Below are positions 57,102 through 64,000 of a stretch of 64,000 nt of DNA, one piece after another. The first letter of the stretch is position 1. Every line of letters begins with the position of its first letter. The stretch comes from Rhodobacteraceae bacterium IMCC1335. Lineage in GTDB: Bacteria; Pseudomonadota; Alphaproteobacteria; Rhodobacterales; Rhodobacteraceae. Where the stretch lies: the NCBI GenBank assembly GCA_039640495.1, contig CP046864.1, forward strand, positions 1,860,001 through 1,924,000, read 5' to 3'. The notes under the pieces are model-generated. The model was given only the letters and a program-made list of their open reading frames with translations. It ran no database searches and had not been told where the DNA came from. Position numbers and translations under genes: made by a program.

Positions 57102-57950
57102 CTATTTTACCGCCCCAAGTGTTAACCCCGCAATAAAATGCTTTTGCATGAAAAAAAACATTGCAACAGGCGGAACTGCGGCCAACAGCGATGCTGCCGA
57201 GACAAGCTGCCAATTGCTGACAAATTGACCATTGAGCGCGCGCACCCCTGCGGTAATTGGCTTCACCTGCTCTCCTTGTGACAGAACATTGGCCCAGAAA
57301 AAATCGTTCCAAACAAAGGTAAAAATCAAAACCGCCAATGCTGCGATCGCCGGGCGCACCAGGGGCACGATGATAAACCAAAAAATGCGCCATTCTGCGA
57401 CGCCTTCGACGCGCGCGCTTTCGATCAAATCAAAAGGCAAGGCCTTAATAAAATTGCGCATGAATAAAGTGCAAAACCCAGTTTGGAACGCCGCGTGAAA
57501 AAGGAATTGGCCAGCAATCGTATTATAAAGCCCCGTTTGCACCGACATGTCGCGCACAGGAACCATTAAAATTTGAAACGGAACAAAGTTTCCGGCCACA
57601 AAAAGAAAAAACAGTGGTAAAGCCAGACGAAATCGGTAAATGGCCAACGCATAACCTGCCAAACAGGCCAAGGCGATCGAGATCCCGACGGCCGGCAACG
57701 TGATGAGAAAACTGTTAAAGAAATATTTCACAGCCTCGGTTTGCGTGAAAACGGCCGTATAATTTTCGACGAATTTGAATTCGCTTGGCCATCCAAACAC
57801 ATTGCCCGTATTGATGTCTTTTGCGCCTCGAACCGAAGTCAAAAACACCGCCAAAAGAGGCAAAATCCAGATAAACAATGCAATCGGAAGAAAGAGAGAA
57901 TAGGCAACCTGCTTTGGCTTGCTGGCCTGCTGTATCGCGCGAGGAAACAT
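57102..57950 (-). CDS. Sugar ABC transporter permease, MalG-type
   Basis: 282 residues with about six transmembrane helices and the EAA-loop region ARVEGVAEWRIFWFIIVPL that contacts the ATPase. Part of a carbohydrate-uptake ABC importer (CUT1). The upstream MalF-type permease ends one base before... its start is directly adjacent, so translation is likely coupled. Substrate is probably an alpha- or beta-galactoside from context. Confidence 0.92.
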   Translation of the reverse strand: MFPRAIQQASKPKQVAYSLFLPIALFIWILPLLAVFLTSVRGAKDINTGNVFGWPSEFKFVENYTAVFTQTEAVKYFFNSFLITLPAVGISIALACLAGYALAIYRFRLALPLFFLFVAGNFVPFQILMVPVRDMSVQTGLYNTIAGQFLFHAAFQTGFCTLFMRNFIKALPFDLIESARVEGVAEWRIFWFIIVPLVRPAIAALAVLIFTFVWNDFFWANVLSQGEQVKPITAGVRALNGQFVSNWQLVSAASLLAAVPPVAMFFFMQKHFIAGLTLGAVK

Positions 57951-58931
57951 TTAACCGCCCCGTCTTTCATCTTGATACATACGCCATAGAAAATAGCTGA
58001 TAAAAACCATCATGATCGCAAATAAAACGGTTGCAACCGCTGAGCCATAGCCATAGCGCTCACCATATTCGCTGATCGCCACCTCATACATATAATGCGA
58101 TAACACATTGGTCATGCCATAGGGGCCACCCTGGGTCATAATGGCGATCATATCAAACGAGCGCAAAGCTCCAATCACCGTGACCGCAACCGCGATAAAA
58201 GTTGCCGGGCGCAGTTGTGGCAAGACAACGTACCACAACATACGCCAGCCTTTCGCACCATCTAAGCGACCAGCCTCAATTTGATCTGCGGCCACATTGT
58301 TCAAACCGGTTAAATATAAGATGACGCAATACGCGATTTGCGGCCACAGACCAGCAAAAATAATCCCATAGGTTGCCCAATCTGGGCTTGATAAAATATC
58401 GGGAGCGGGGCGTGCGCATTTTACCGTTTTATTACCAATAAAATTGACCGTTTCTTCGCAGAAGATAAATTGCCATATCTTTGCAACAACTCCAAAATCG
58501 GGGTTGTAAAACCACCCAAAAATCAAACCAACCACAACTTGACTGATGACAAATGGAAAGAAGAACATTGATTTGTAAAACCGAATGCCCGTCACGGTCT
58601 GATTTAAAAATATTGCGATAAACAGCCCAAGCGGCACCGCCAGCATATAAAGAAACAGCCAAAGAAAATTATTTTTAATGGAGATCCAAAAATTTGGATC
58701 CAGCCAAAGCTTTCGATAATTTTCCAAACCGATATATTGCGCGGTCGACTTGCCTTCGGCGTTATAGAGCCCATTCCATTCAAACAGTGAAAGCTGCAGC
58801 GATTGAAAAATTGGAAAAATCACGTAGATCGAAAAAAACGCCAATGCCGGAATTAAAAAAACAAACGGCGCAAGGCTCAGCTTGTTGATGCGAAACCATC
58901 CTGCCGTTTTGTTTCGATATTCCGTCTGCAT
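57951..58931 (-). CDS. Sugar ABC transporter permease, MalF-type
   Basis: 326 residues from the ATG at 58931, which has AGGCGG just upstream; the frame opens 16 codons earlier. About six membrane helices, with the EAA loop AGRLDGAKGWRMLWYVVLPQL near residue 225-245. Partner of the MalG-type permease, which follows directly. Lies 56 bases after the solute-binding protein gene. Confidence 0.92.
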   Translation of the reverse strand: MQTEYRNKTAGWFRINKLSLAPFVFLIPALAFFSIYVIFPIFQSLQLSLFEWNGLYNAEGKSTAQYIGLENYRKLWLDPNFWISIKNNFLWLFLYMLAVPLGLFIAIFLNQTVTGIRFYKSMFFFPFVISQVVVGLIFGWFYNPDFGVVAKIWQFIFCEETVNFIGNKTVKCARPAPDILSSPDWATYGIIFAGLWPQIAYCVILYLTGLNNVAADQIEAGRLDGAKGWRMLWYVVLPQLRPATFIAVAVTVIGALRSFDMIAIMTQGGPYGMTNVLSHYMYEVAISEYGERYGYGSAVATVLFAIMMVFISYFLWRMYQDERRGG

Positions 58932-58987
58932 GTCCCGCCTAACTTGCACGCGGGGCGCGAAACAGCGCGCCCCGCACAATTTTGTTT

Positions 58988-60259
58988 TTACTTATAAACG
59001 TCAGCTTGAACAGCATCCAAACGCTCTAGGATCGCGTCAAGCTTACTGGGATCGAGCATGAATTCCTGAAAGCCTTTCATCCCTTCAGAGGCCATGGCTG
59101 CAGGGGCATCCCGATCATAAAACTGCGCCAAACCAGCTGCATTTGATACAACGGCAAACCCTTCTTGGATAAACTTGTCATCTCCAACCTCAGCTTTTGA
59201 GTTTGGCGGCAATTGACCCAATGTCAGGTTCCATTGCGTTTGAACCTCAGGCTGCGCAATAAAGGCGAGAAACTTCTTTGCATTGTCTTTATTCTTAGCA
59301 CCGGAGGGAATGAAAAATGCATCCGCAGGTGCTTCTTCTGCCATAGGTAAGCCAGGTGTAATTTCCGGGAATTGGAAGTAATCAATTTGATCGTTTGTTA
59401 ACCCAGCGTCTTTATAGGCCCCAACTGAAAAGTTACCCATAACATACATCGCAGCATCGCCTTTTGCGAAGGCTGCAACGCCACCCTGCCAATCCATCGA
59501 GGCGTGGTTATCGATGAATGAGCAACGCTCTAACATCTCTTCCCAATTGGCAAATGTCGCGCGAATGCGCTCATCCGTGTATTTGATTTCTCCTGCCGTC
59601 AAAGCATTATGCACATCATAGCCGTTTGTGCGCAGATTAAGATAATCAAAGACGCCAGCTGCGGTCCAAAGATATTTGGTGCCGATGGTGAACGGGGTTA
59701 CCCCGACACCCTTCAAAGCATCGCAGTTTGATAAAAGCTCATTCCACGTTTTTGGCTCTGACAGGCCCAGCTTGTCATAAATATCTTTACGATAATAAAT
59801 GCCCCACTGATAATAAGAATAAGGAACACCCCAAATTTTTCCATTCCGCGTCATGGTTGGCTGTACTGCCGCCATATCCTGATCCAAATTGTTCGCGGCC
59901 CAAAGATCATCAATTGGCTCAAACAAACCGGCATCTACAAATGGTCCCATGCGATTTCCAGGATACCATGAGGTAACATCAGGCGGGTTCGCAGATAAAA
60001 AATTTCGAATAGCAGATTTATGAGCTTCTCGGTCATTATTATTCACAGTCACGTTGATATCCGGATTGGCCGCTTTAAACGCCGCCACCACATCATCAAA
60101 GGCTTTCTTGGGGTCGGGGTTCAAATCATCATATGTGATCACCAACTCTCCGGCAAACGCGGCCGTTGCCAGCGTTCCTGTCGTGGCGACGGTTGTCGCC
60201 AGTTTTTTAGGTTTTTTAGCATTTTCTTCTCCCAGTTGATAGTTGACCAGCAGTTCCAT
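58988..60259 (-). CDS. Extracellular sugar-binding protein of the ABC importer (start region probably frameshifted)
   Basis: Family-1 solute-binding protein of about 410 mature-plus-signal residues. It captures the sugar in the periplasm for the two permeases downstream. The mature part starts after a signal peptide ending ATAAFA; body features include YYQWGIYYRKDIYD and a C-terminal binding lobe. The uninterrupted frame reaches an ATG at 60259 with no ribosome binding site and an acidic n-region. An ATG at 60222 with GGGAGAAG upstream is one base out of frame; adding one A to either A6 run (T at 60203-60208 or 60212-60217) would give MLKNLKKLATT or similar, a normal signal peptide. Divergent from the IclR regulator. 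Confidence 0.85.
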   Translation of the reverse strand: MELLVNYQLGEENAKKPKKLATTVATTGTLATAAFAGELVITYDDLNPDPKKAFDDVVAAFKAANPDINVTVNNNDREAHKSAIRNFLSANPPDVTSWYPGNRMGPFVDAGLFEPIDDLWAANNLDQDMAAVQPTMTRNGKIWGVPYSYYQWGIYYRKDIYDKLGLSEPKTWNELLSNCDALKGVGVTPFTIGTKYLWTAAGVFDYLNLRTNGYDVHNALTAGEIKYTDERIRATFANWEEMLERCSFIDNHASMDWQGGVAAFAKGDAAMYVMGNFSVGAYKDAGLTNDQIDYFQFPEITPGLPMAEEAPADAFFIPSGAKNKDNAKKFLAFIAQPEVQTQWNLTLGQLPPNSKAEVGDDKFIQEGFAVVSNAAGLAQFYDRDAPAAMASEGMKGFQEFMLDPSKLDAILERLDAVQADVYK

Positions 60260-60339
60260 ATAGTGAAACCAAATTCCAACTATTGAAACAGTGAAAGGAA
60301 TCACCTAATTTGTCAACTGTCGATAAGGAGCTTTGTCGT
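60223..60339. promoter_or_regulatory. Divergent control region between the sugar importer and its IclR regulator
   Basis: About 115 bases separate the likely starts. It contains GTGA-AAGGAA-TCAC (60291-60304), an inverted repeat suitable as an operator, a second GTGAAA at 60263, and a minus-strand TTGACA hexamer at 60316-60311. Which element is used is not certain. Confidence 0.35.
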
Positions 60340-61131
60340 ATGGAAAATCCAAGCATCCAAACCAACGCCTCCGATGGAACGGTCGGCAAAGCGCTGGTAA
60401 TGCTTGATCTTGTTGCAAGCTTTGAACGGCCGGTTCGGTTTTCTGAAATCCTTTCCAAAAGCGCCTATCCCAAAGCCACAGTGTATCGCCTGCTGCAAAC
60501 GCTCTCAAACCAATCAATGCTGGATTATAATGAGCAAACTGCAACGTATATTCCCGGAATCCGTTTGGTGCGCCTCGCCCATTCGGCATGGCGACAAAGC
60601 GCCCTTGCACCCATTGCACGCCCGATCTTAGACGATTTGGCAGATGCCTTGGGTGAAACCCTGCATCTGGCGCAAATGGATGATGGACACGTGCTTTATG
60701 TTGACAAACGCAACGCAGAAAAACCGGTTGAAATGTTCAGCTCAGCCGGCAAAATCGGCCCTGGCTATTGCACCGGTGTTGGCAAGGCCCTGTTGGCGTT
60801 TATGCCCGAAAAAGAACAAGCCAGAGCGCTAACGCGGCAATCTTTCCACAAGTATACAGCCGCCACTTTAGCCGATTTGCCGGCCCTGAAAGCGGAGCTG
60901 TTAGAGATCGCATCTATCGGAATGGCCTTTGATCGCGAAGAGCATGAGCCTGGAATCATATGCGTCGCTGTGCCGATTTTGAACGGTCTTAACCGCGCAA
61001 TAGGAGCCCTGTCGCTCACATCAACCACTTCCCATCATTCTCTTTCAAGCATCGAACGTTTCGCGCCAAAACTTCAAGAGGCTGCCAGAAAAATTTCTGA
61101 CGCCGCTAAAAACTGGCAATTCCCAACTTAA
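60340..61131 (+). CDS. IclR-family transcriptional regulator
   Basis: 263 residues from the ATG at 60340, which has AAGGAG nine bases upstream. An N-terminal winged helix (about 15-75, [20 protein letters not shown]) binds DNA, and the C-terminal effector domain (about 85-260) has [15 protein letters not shown] and [16 protein letters not shown]. IclR proteins respond to small metabolites, often sugar acids. Divergent position over the sugar importer suggests it controls the galactoside operon. Ten bases upstream of the ATPase gene. Confidence 0.92.
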   Translation: MENPSIQTNASDGTVGKALVMLDLVASFERPVRFSEILSKSAYPKATVYRLLQTLSNQSMLDYNEQTATYIPGIRLVRLAHSAWRQSALAPIARPILDDLADALGETLHLAQMDDGHVLYVDKRNAEKPVEMFSSAGKIGPGYCTGVGKALLAFMPEKEQARALTRQSFHKYTAATLADLPALKAELLEIASIGMAFDREEHEPGIICVAVPILNGLNRAIGALSLTSTTSHHSLSSIERFAPKLQEAARKISDAAKNWQFPT

Positions 61132-61141
61132 AGGAAATCTT

Positions 61142-62203
61142 ATGTCTCGGGTAACTTTAACCAATGTCAAAAAACAATACGGCGATTTAGAGGTTATTCA
61201 TGGCATAGATTTATCAATCGATGAGGGAGAGTATTGCGTTTTCGTTGGCCCCTCAGGTTGTGGAAAATCGACTTTGCTGCGAATGATTGCGGGGCTGGAA
61301 GAAACCACAACTGGTCAGATTGCTATCGGAGATCGCGATGTCACCAAAAGCGATCCGGCCGCGCGCGGCGTCGCTATGGTATTTCAAAGCTACGCGCTTT
61401 AACCTCACATGACGGTCGCTGAAAATATGGGCTTTGGGCTAAAGATTACCGGTCACCCAAAGGCGGAAATCATAGCAAAAGTTGCCGAAGCCAGCCGAAT
61501 TTTGAAGCTAAACGATTACTTGGATCGCAAACCCAAAGCATTATCGGGCGGTCAACGGCAACGCGTGGCGATTGGCCGAGCCATCGTGCGCGGCCCTGAA
61601 GTGTTTTTGTTTGACGAGCCCTTGTCAAATCTCGACGCCGAATTGCGCGTTGATATGCGCGTGGAAATCGCGCGATTGCATAAAGAAATTGGGGCCACGA
61701 TGATCTATGTGACGCATGATCAAGTTGAGGCTATGACCTTGGCGGATAAAATCGTTGTGTTGCGGGCGGGCGTAATCGAACAAGTGGGCGCCCCAATGGA
61801 GCTTTACCACGATCCAGCAAATAAATTTGTTGCTGGCTTTATCGGCTCTCCGGCAATGAATTTTTTAAAAGGCCGCGTCGAAAAAAATAAAATTTTCCTA
61901 TCCGCTATCTCGTCAACCCCGATTGAGCCTGACGTGGCTTTGCCATCTGATCTGCGCGAAATTCTTGTTGGCATCCGCCCGCAAAATCTATCTATTGACG
62001 AAGCCGGAAATGGCCTATCCGTCAGCGTGCATGAGCGGCTAGGCGGTGTGAATTACAGCTATTTAATGGCACCAACGGGCGAGCGTATTATTGTTGAAAG
62101 CAAGGAGGATGTTGCGCTGCCCATGGGCAGCGATGTTGCCGTTCGCTTTGACCCAAATCAGCTTCTGTTCTTTAATCCAAAAACTGAGAAACGGCTAAAG
62201 TAA
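61142..62203 (+). pseudogene. Sugar ABC transporter ATP-binding protein (UgpC/MsmK-like) with an in-frame stop
   Basis: 353 codons of a CUT1-type ATPase. Walker [10 protein letters not shown] is near residue 38-46, the Q loop in MVFQSYAL near 80-87, signature [10 protein letters not shown] near 135, Walker B FLFDEP near 160, His switch YVTHDQ near 193, and a C-terminal TOBE-like regulatory domain. Codon 87, Tyr in the usual ALYPHMTV, is TAA (61400-61402); the frame is otherwise intact on both sides. The two halves alone should not form a working ATPase unless the stop is read through or is an error. It would power the importer encoded on the opposite strand. Confidence 0.9.
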
Positions 62204-62288
62204 CATTTTACGCGCACCCCAAAACTCACCATTGACCGTATTGCGCTTTCTTAATTTTTTTGCAGGGCGGCACTCCAAAAGGTTGCTT

Positions 62289-63239
62289 TCACTTAGCCAA
62301 ACGCGCCAAACGAGCGGCGCGCAAGCGTTGAAAATCATCTCCTGCGTGATATGAAGAGCGGGTTAAAGGGGTTGCTGAAACCATTAAAAACCCTTTGCCA
62401 TACGCCGCTTTTTCATAGGCTGCAAATTCATCCGGGTGCACAAATCGATCCACCGCATGATGTTTTGGCGTGGGTTGCAGATATTGTCCAATGGTCAAAA
62501 AATCCACATCCGCGGCGCGCAAATCATCCATCACTTGCGAAACAGTTTGGCGATTTTCTCCAAGCCCAACCATGATGCCGGATTTTGTGAACATCGACGG
62601 ATCCAATTCTTTGACCCTTTGCAAAAGCCTCAAAGAATGAAAATAGCGCGCGCCGGGGCGTACTTCTGGGTACAATCCGGGTACAGTCTCCAAATTGTGA
62701 TTAAACACATCCGGGCGCGCCGCCACCACCAACTCAAGCACGGCCGGGTCGCATTTTAAAAAGTCGGGCGTCAGAATTTCAATCGTCGTTTCAGGGCTTT
62801 TGCGCCGGATCGCGCGAATGGTTTGCGCAAAATGTTCTGCCCCACCATCTTCTACATCATCGCGATCAACCGACGTGATCACCACATGGTTCAACCCCAA
62901 TTTAAAGACGGCATCGGCAACCCTGCCAGGCTCAAACACATCCAAAGCTTCAGGAGGCTTTCCGGTGGCTATATTGCAAAAGCTGCAGGCCCGTGTGCAC
63001 ACTTCGCCCATGATCATCATGGTGGCGTGGCCTTGGCTCCAACATTCGCCAACATTTGGACAGCCTGCTTCTTCGCATACCGTTACCAAATTATGCTCGC
63101 GCATAATATCGCGCGTGGCCTTATAGCCTTCGGAGACCGGTGCCTTCACCCTAATCCAATCGGGTTTCTTGGGCTGCCGGTTGTCTGGCTTATGAGCTTT
63201 TTCTGGATGCCGCTCTTGAGGCAGTTTTAGATCACGCAC
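62289..63239 (-). CDS. lipA: Lipoyl synthase
   Basis: 316 residues, radical-SAM enzyme inserting two sulphurs into octanoyl groups on lipoyl domains. Auxiliary cluster motif [12 protein letters not shown] near residue 55, radical-SAM motif CTRACSFC near 82, and the C-terminal RSSYHAGDD serine region are present. Length is canonical. Convergent with the sugar ATPase gene. Confidence 0.97.
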   Translation of the reverse strand: MRDLKLPQERHPEKAHKPDNRQPKKPDWIRVKAPVSEGYKATRDIMREHNLVTVCEEAGCPNVGECWSQGHATMMIMGEVCTRACSFCNIATGKPPEALDVFEPGRVADAVFKLGLNHVVITSVDRDDVEDGGAEHFAQTIRAIRRKSPETTIEILTPDFLKCDPAVLELVVAARPDVFNHNLETVPGLYPEVRPGARYFHSLRLLQRVKELDPSMFTKSGIMVGLGENRQTVSQVMDDLRAADVDFLTIGQYLQPTPKHHAVDRFVHPDEFAAYEKAAYGKGFLMVSATPLTRSSYHAGDDFQRLRAARLARLAK

Positions 63240-63389
63240 TGGTATTCACCCTCTTATTTAGCGCAATATAGCAGAACTGGCTCAAGCTCCAAGGGGCGCT
63301 TACGCATTTCCGCTATGATCTGGACGAAACACTTTGCCACAATGCAAACTGAACGCGCGCAGCATTTTCAAAGCAAAACCAAAATAATA

Positions 63390-64000
63390 TTAACCTATGC
63401 GACCATTCTCAACGCCAATCTGGCTTTCATAGTAACGCTTGAGCCGCTGCAAAGCGATACGCAACACGACTTTACCCGAACGCGCCGACCAGCCTAAAGA
63501 TTGCTCACTCAACTCAAGACCATCCAGGTAACAACAGCAGCGTAGCGAAATATCTGACAATTCTGGCCCAAGGTCGCGCAAGGTGGCTGCGACCCGTTCA
63601 ATCAGCAGTTGTTGCCTTTCATTGCCCGCTGAAAGCACAGTACCGGATGCGCAGCGCAACCAATCCTCGCGGGAAAACCCGTCAGGGCGCACGGTCTGTG
63701 CAATTTCAAAATCATCATGAAACCGGTTGCCTGCATCCACCAATGCGCGCGTTAAAAAATACGAACCATCTTTATTACGGCGTCTGGCCAATGTCATCAA
63801 CGGGGTTTCCGGTGATCCTTTGAAAACCGGCTTTGTTTCGAGCGCGGGATTGGGGCGCGGCTGAAAGGCTCGGGGCGCTTCGGCGCATTCGGTTTGAGCC
63901 TGCAGATTTGATGCTAAAACATAACGCGATAAGCGGCCCGCGGAAACACAATGCAGTGCTCCGTTTGCGATCATTGACTGCGCGCGCGCGCGCGGCACAA
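63390..64000 (-). CDS. DUF6456-like protein, partial at the right edge
   Basis: At least 202 residues, open to the window edge, so the true start is probably outside. The C-terminal half (about 85-200) has LARRRNKDGSYFLTRALVDAG and the end LRCCCYLDGLELSEQSLGWSARSGKVVLRIALQRLKRYY, resembling the DUF6456 domain seen in Rhodobacterales. The segment HCVSAGRLSRYVL near the visible N-terminus looks like the end of a winged-helix region. Function is not known; a DNA-associated role is only a guess. Confidence 0.6.
   Translation of the reverse strand, partial: VPRARAQSMIANGALHCVSAGRLSRYVLASNLQAQTECAEAPRAFQPRPNPALETKPVFKGSPETPLMTLARRRNKDGSYFLTRALVDAGNRFHDDFEIAQTVRPDGFSREDWLRCASGTVLSAGNERQQLLIERVAATLRDLGPELSDISLRCCCYLDGLELSEQSLGWSARSGKVVLRIALQRLKRYYESQIGVENGRIG

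Noticed and set aside
63981..63995. GC dinucleotide run near the right edge, possible Z-DNA or repeat element
   Set aside because: It lies within coding sequence for Arg/Ala codons and is too short to call a functional repeat.
1..64000. CRISPR arrays, prophage, insertion sequences, integrases or defence islands
   Set aside because: No repeat-spacer pattern, transposase, terminal repeats or phage genes were seen; the gene content is metabolic and housekeeping.

Overview
The window looks like a chromosomal segment of a marine alphaproteobacterium of the Rhodobacterales (Roseobacter group). This is inferred from an ALA-synthase type hemA, the runs fabD-fabG-acpP-fabF-mltG and amiC-mrcA-prfB, an aerobic CobG/CobN/CobF-type cobalamin pathway, and an acid-type sugar catabolic locus. 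No phage, insertion sequence, CRISPR array, rRNA or integrase was seen.

Layout. 0.2-5 kb: a GMC oxidoreductase, an NDH-2-like flavoprotein carrying a C-terminal cyclic-nucleotide-binding domain, and an SDR. 5-17.6 kb (minus strand): fatty-acid synthesis and cell-wall housekeeping (mltG, fabF, acpP, fabG, fabD, an amidase, prfB, mrcA, amiC) and a frameshifted class I aminotransferase. 17.7-26 kb: M48 peptidase, DsbA-like protein, a hydrolase with the residue set of fluoroacetate dehalogenases, M20 peptidase, hemA, a RodZ-like protein and ispG. 26-32.3 kb: two tandem tRNA-Asp, lon, tRNA-Val, a hairpin-rich intergenic stretch, rhodanese, an HCCA-isomerase-like protein and a serine hydrolase.

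32.3-49.6 kb: a large cobalamin locus. cobO-cobQ run leftward. A B12 riboswitch precedes the rightward run DUF1636-cobW-cobN-cobG-cobH-cobI-cobJ, followed by cobL-cobE-cobM-cobB-cobA. cobK sits antisense between cobJ and cobL, and its stop and start codons overlap those of both neighbours. A second B12 riboswitch precedes a solitary CbiM-like cobalt permease; a strong terminator follows, then cobF. Nearly every junction in the rightward run is a 1-4 base overlap, so translation is probably coupled. Late steps (CobD/CbiB, CobP, CobS/U/T-type nucleotide-loop genes, the CobST chelatase subunits) are not in this window.

49.6-62.2 kb: a galactoside uptake and oxidation locus. An ABC importer, alpha-galactosidase (GH4) and beta-galactosidase (GH42) release galactose. 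An aldose epimerase, SDR dehydrogenase, SMP-30-type lactonase, KDGal kinase and KDPGal aldolase would carry out a De Ley-Doudoroff pathway; no galactonate dehydratase is visible here. A divergent IclR regulator and the importer ATPase lie on the other strand. 62.3-64 kb: lipA and a DUF6456-like gene running off the right edge.

Four reading frames look broken: the aminotransferase (1 base short in a G run), the SMP-30 lactonase (frameshift at a G run), the importer ATPase (TAA in place of the Tyr codon of its Q-loop region), and probably the signal peptide of the sugar-binding protein (1 base short in an A run). Three of the four lie in the galactoside locus. The sequence alone cannot tell whether these are real mutations, programmed slippage or sequencing errors.
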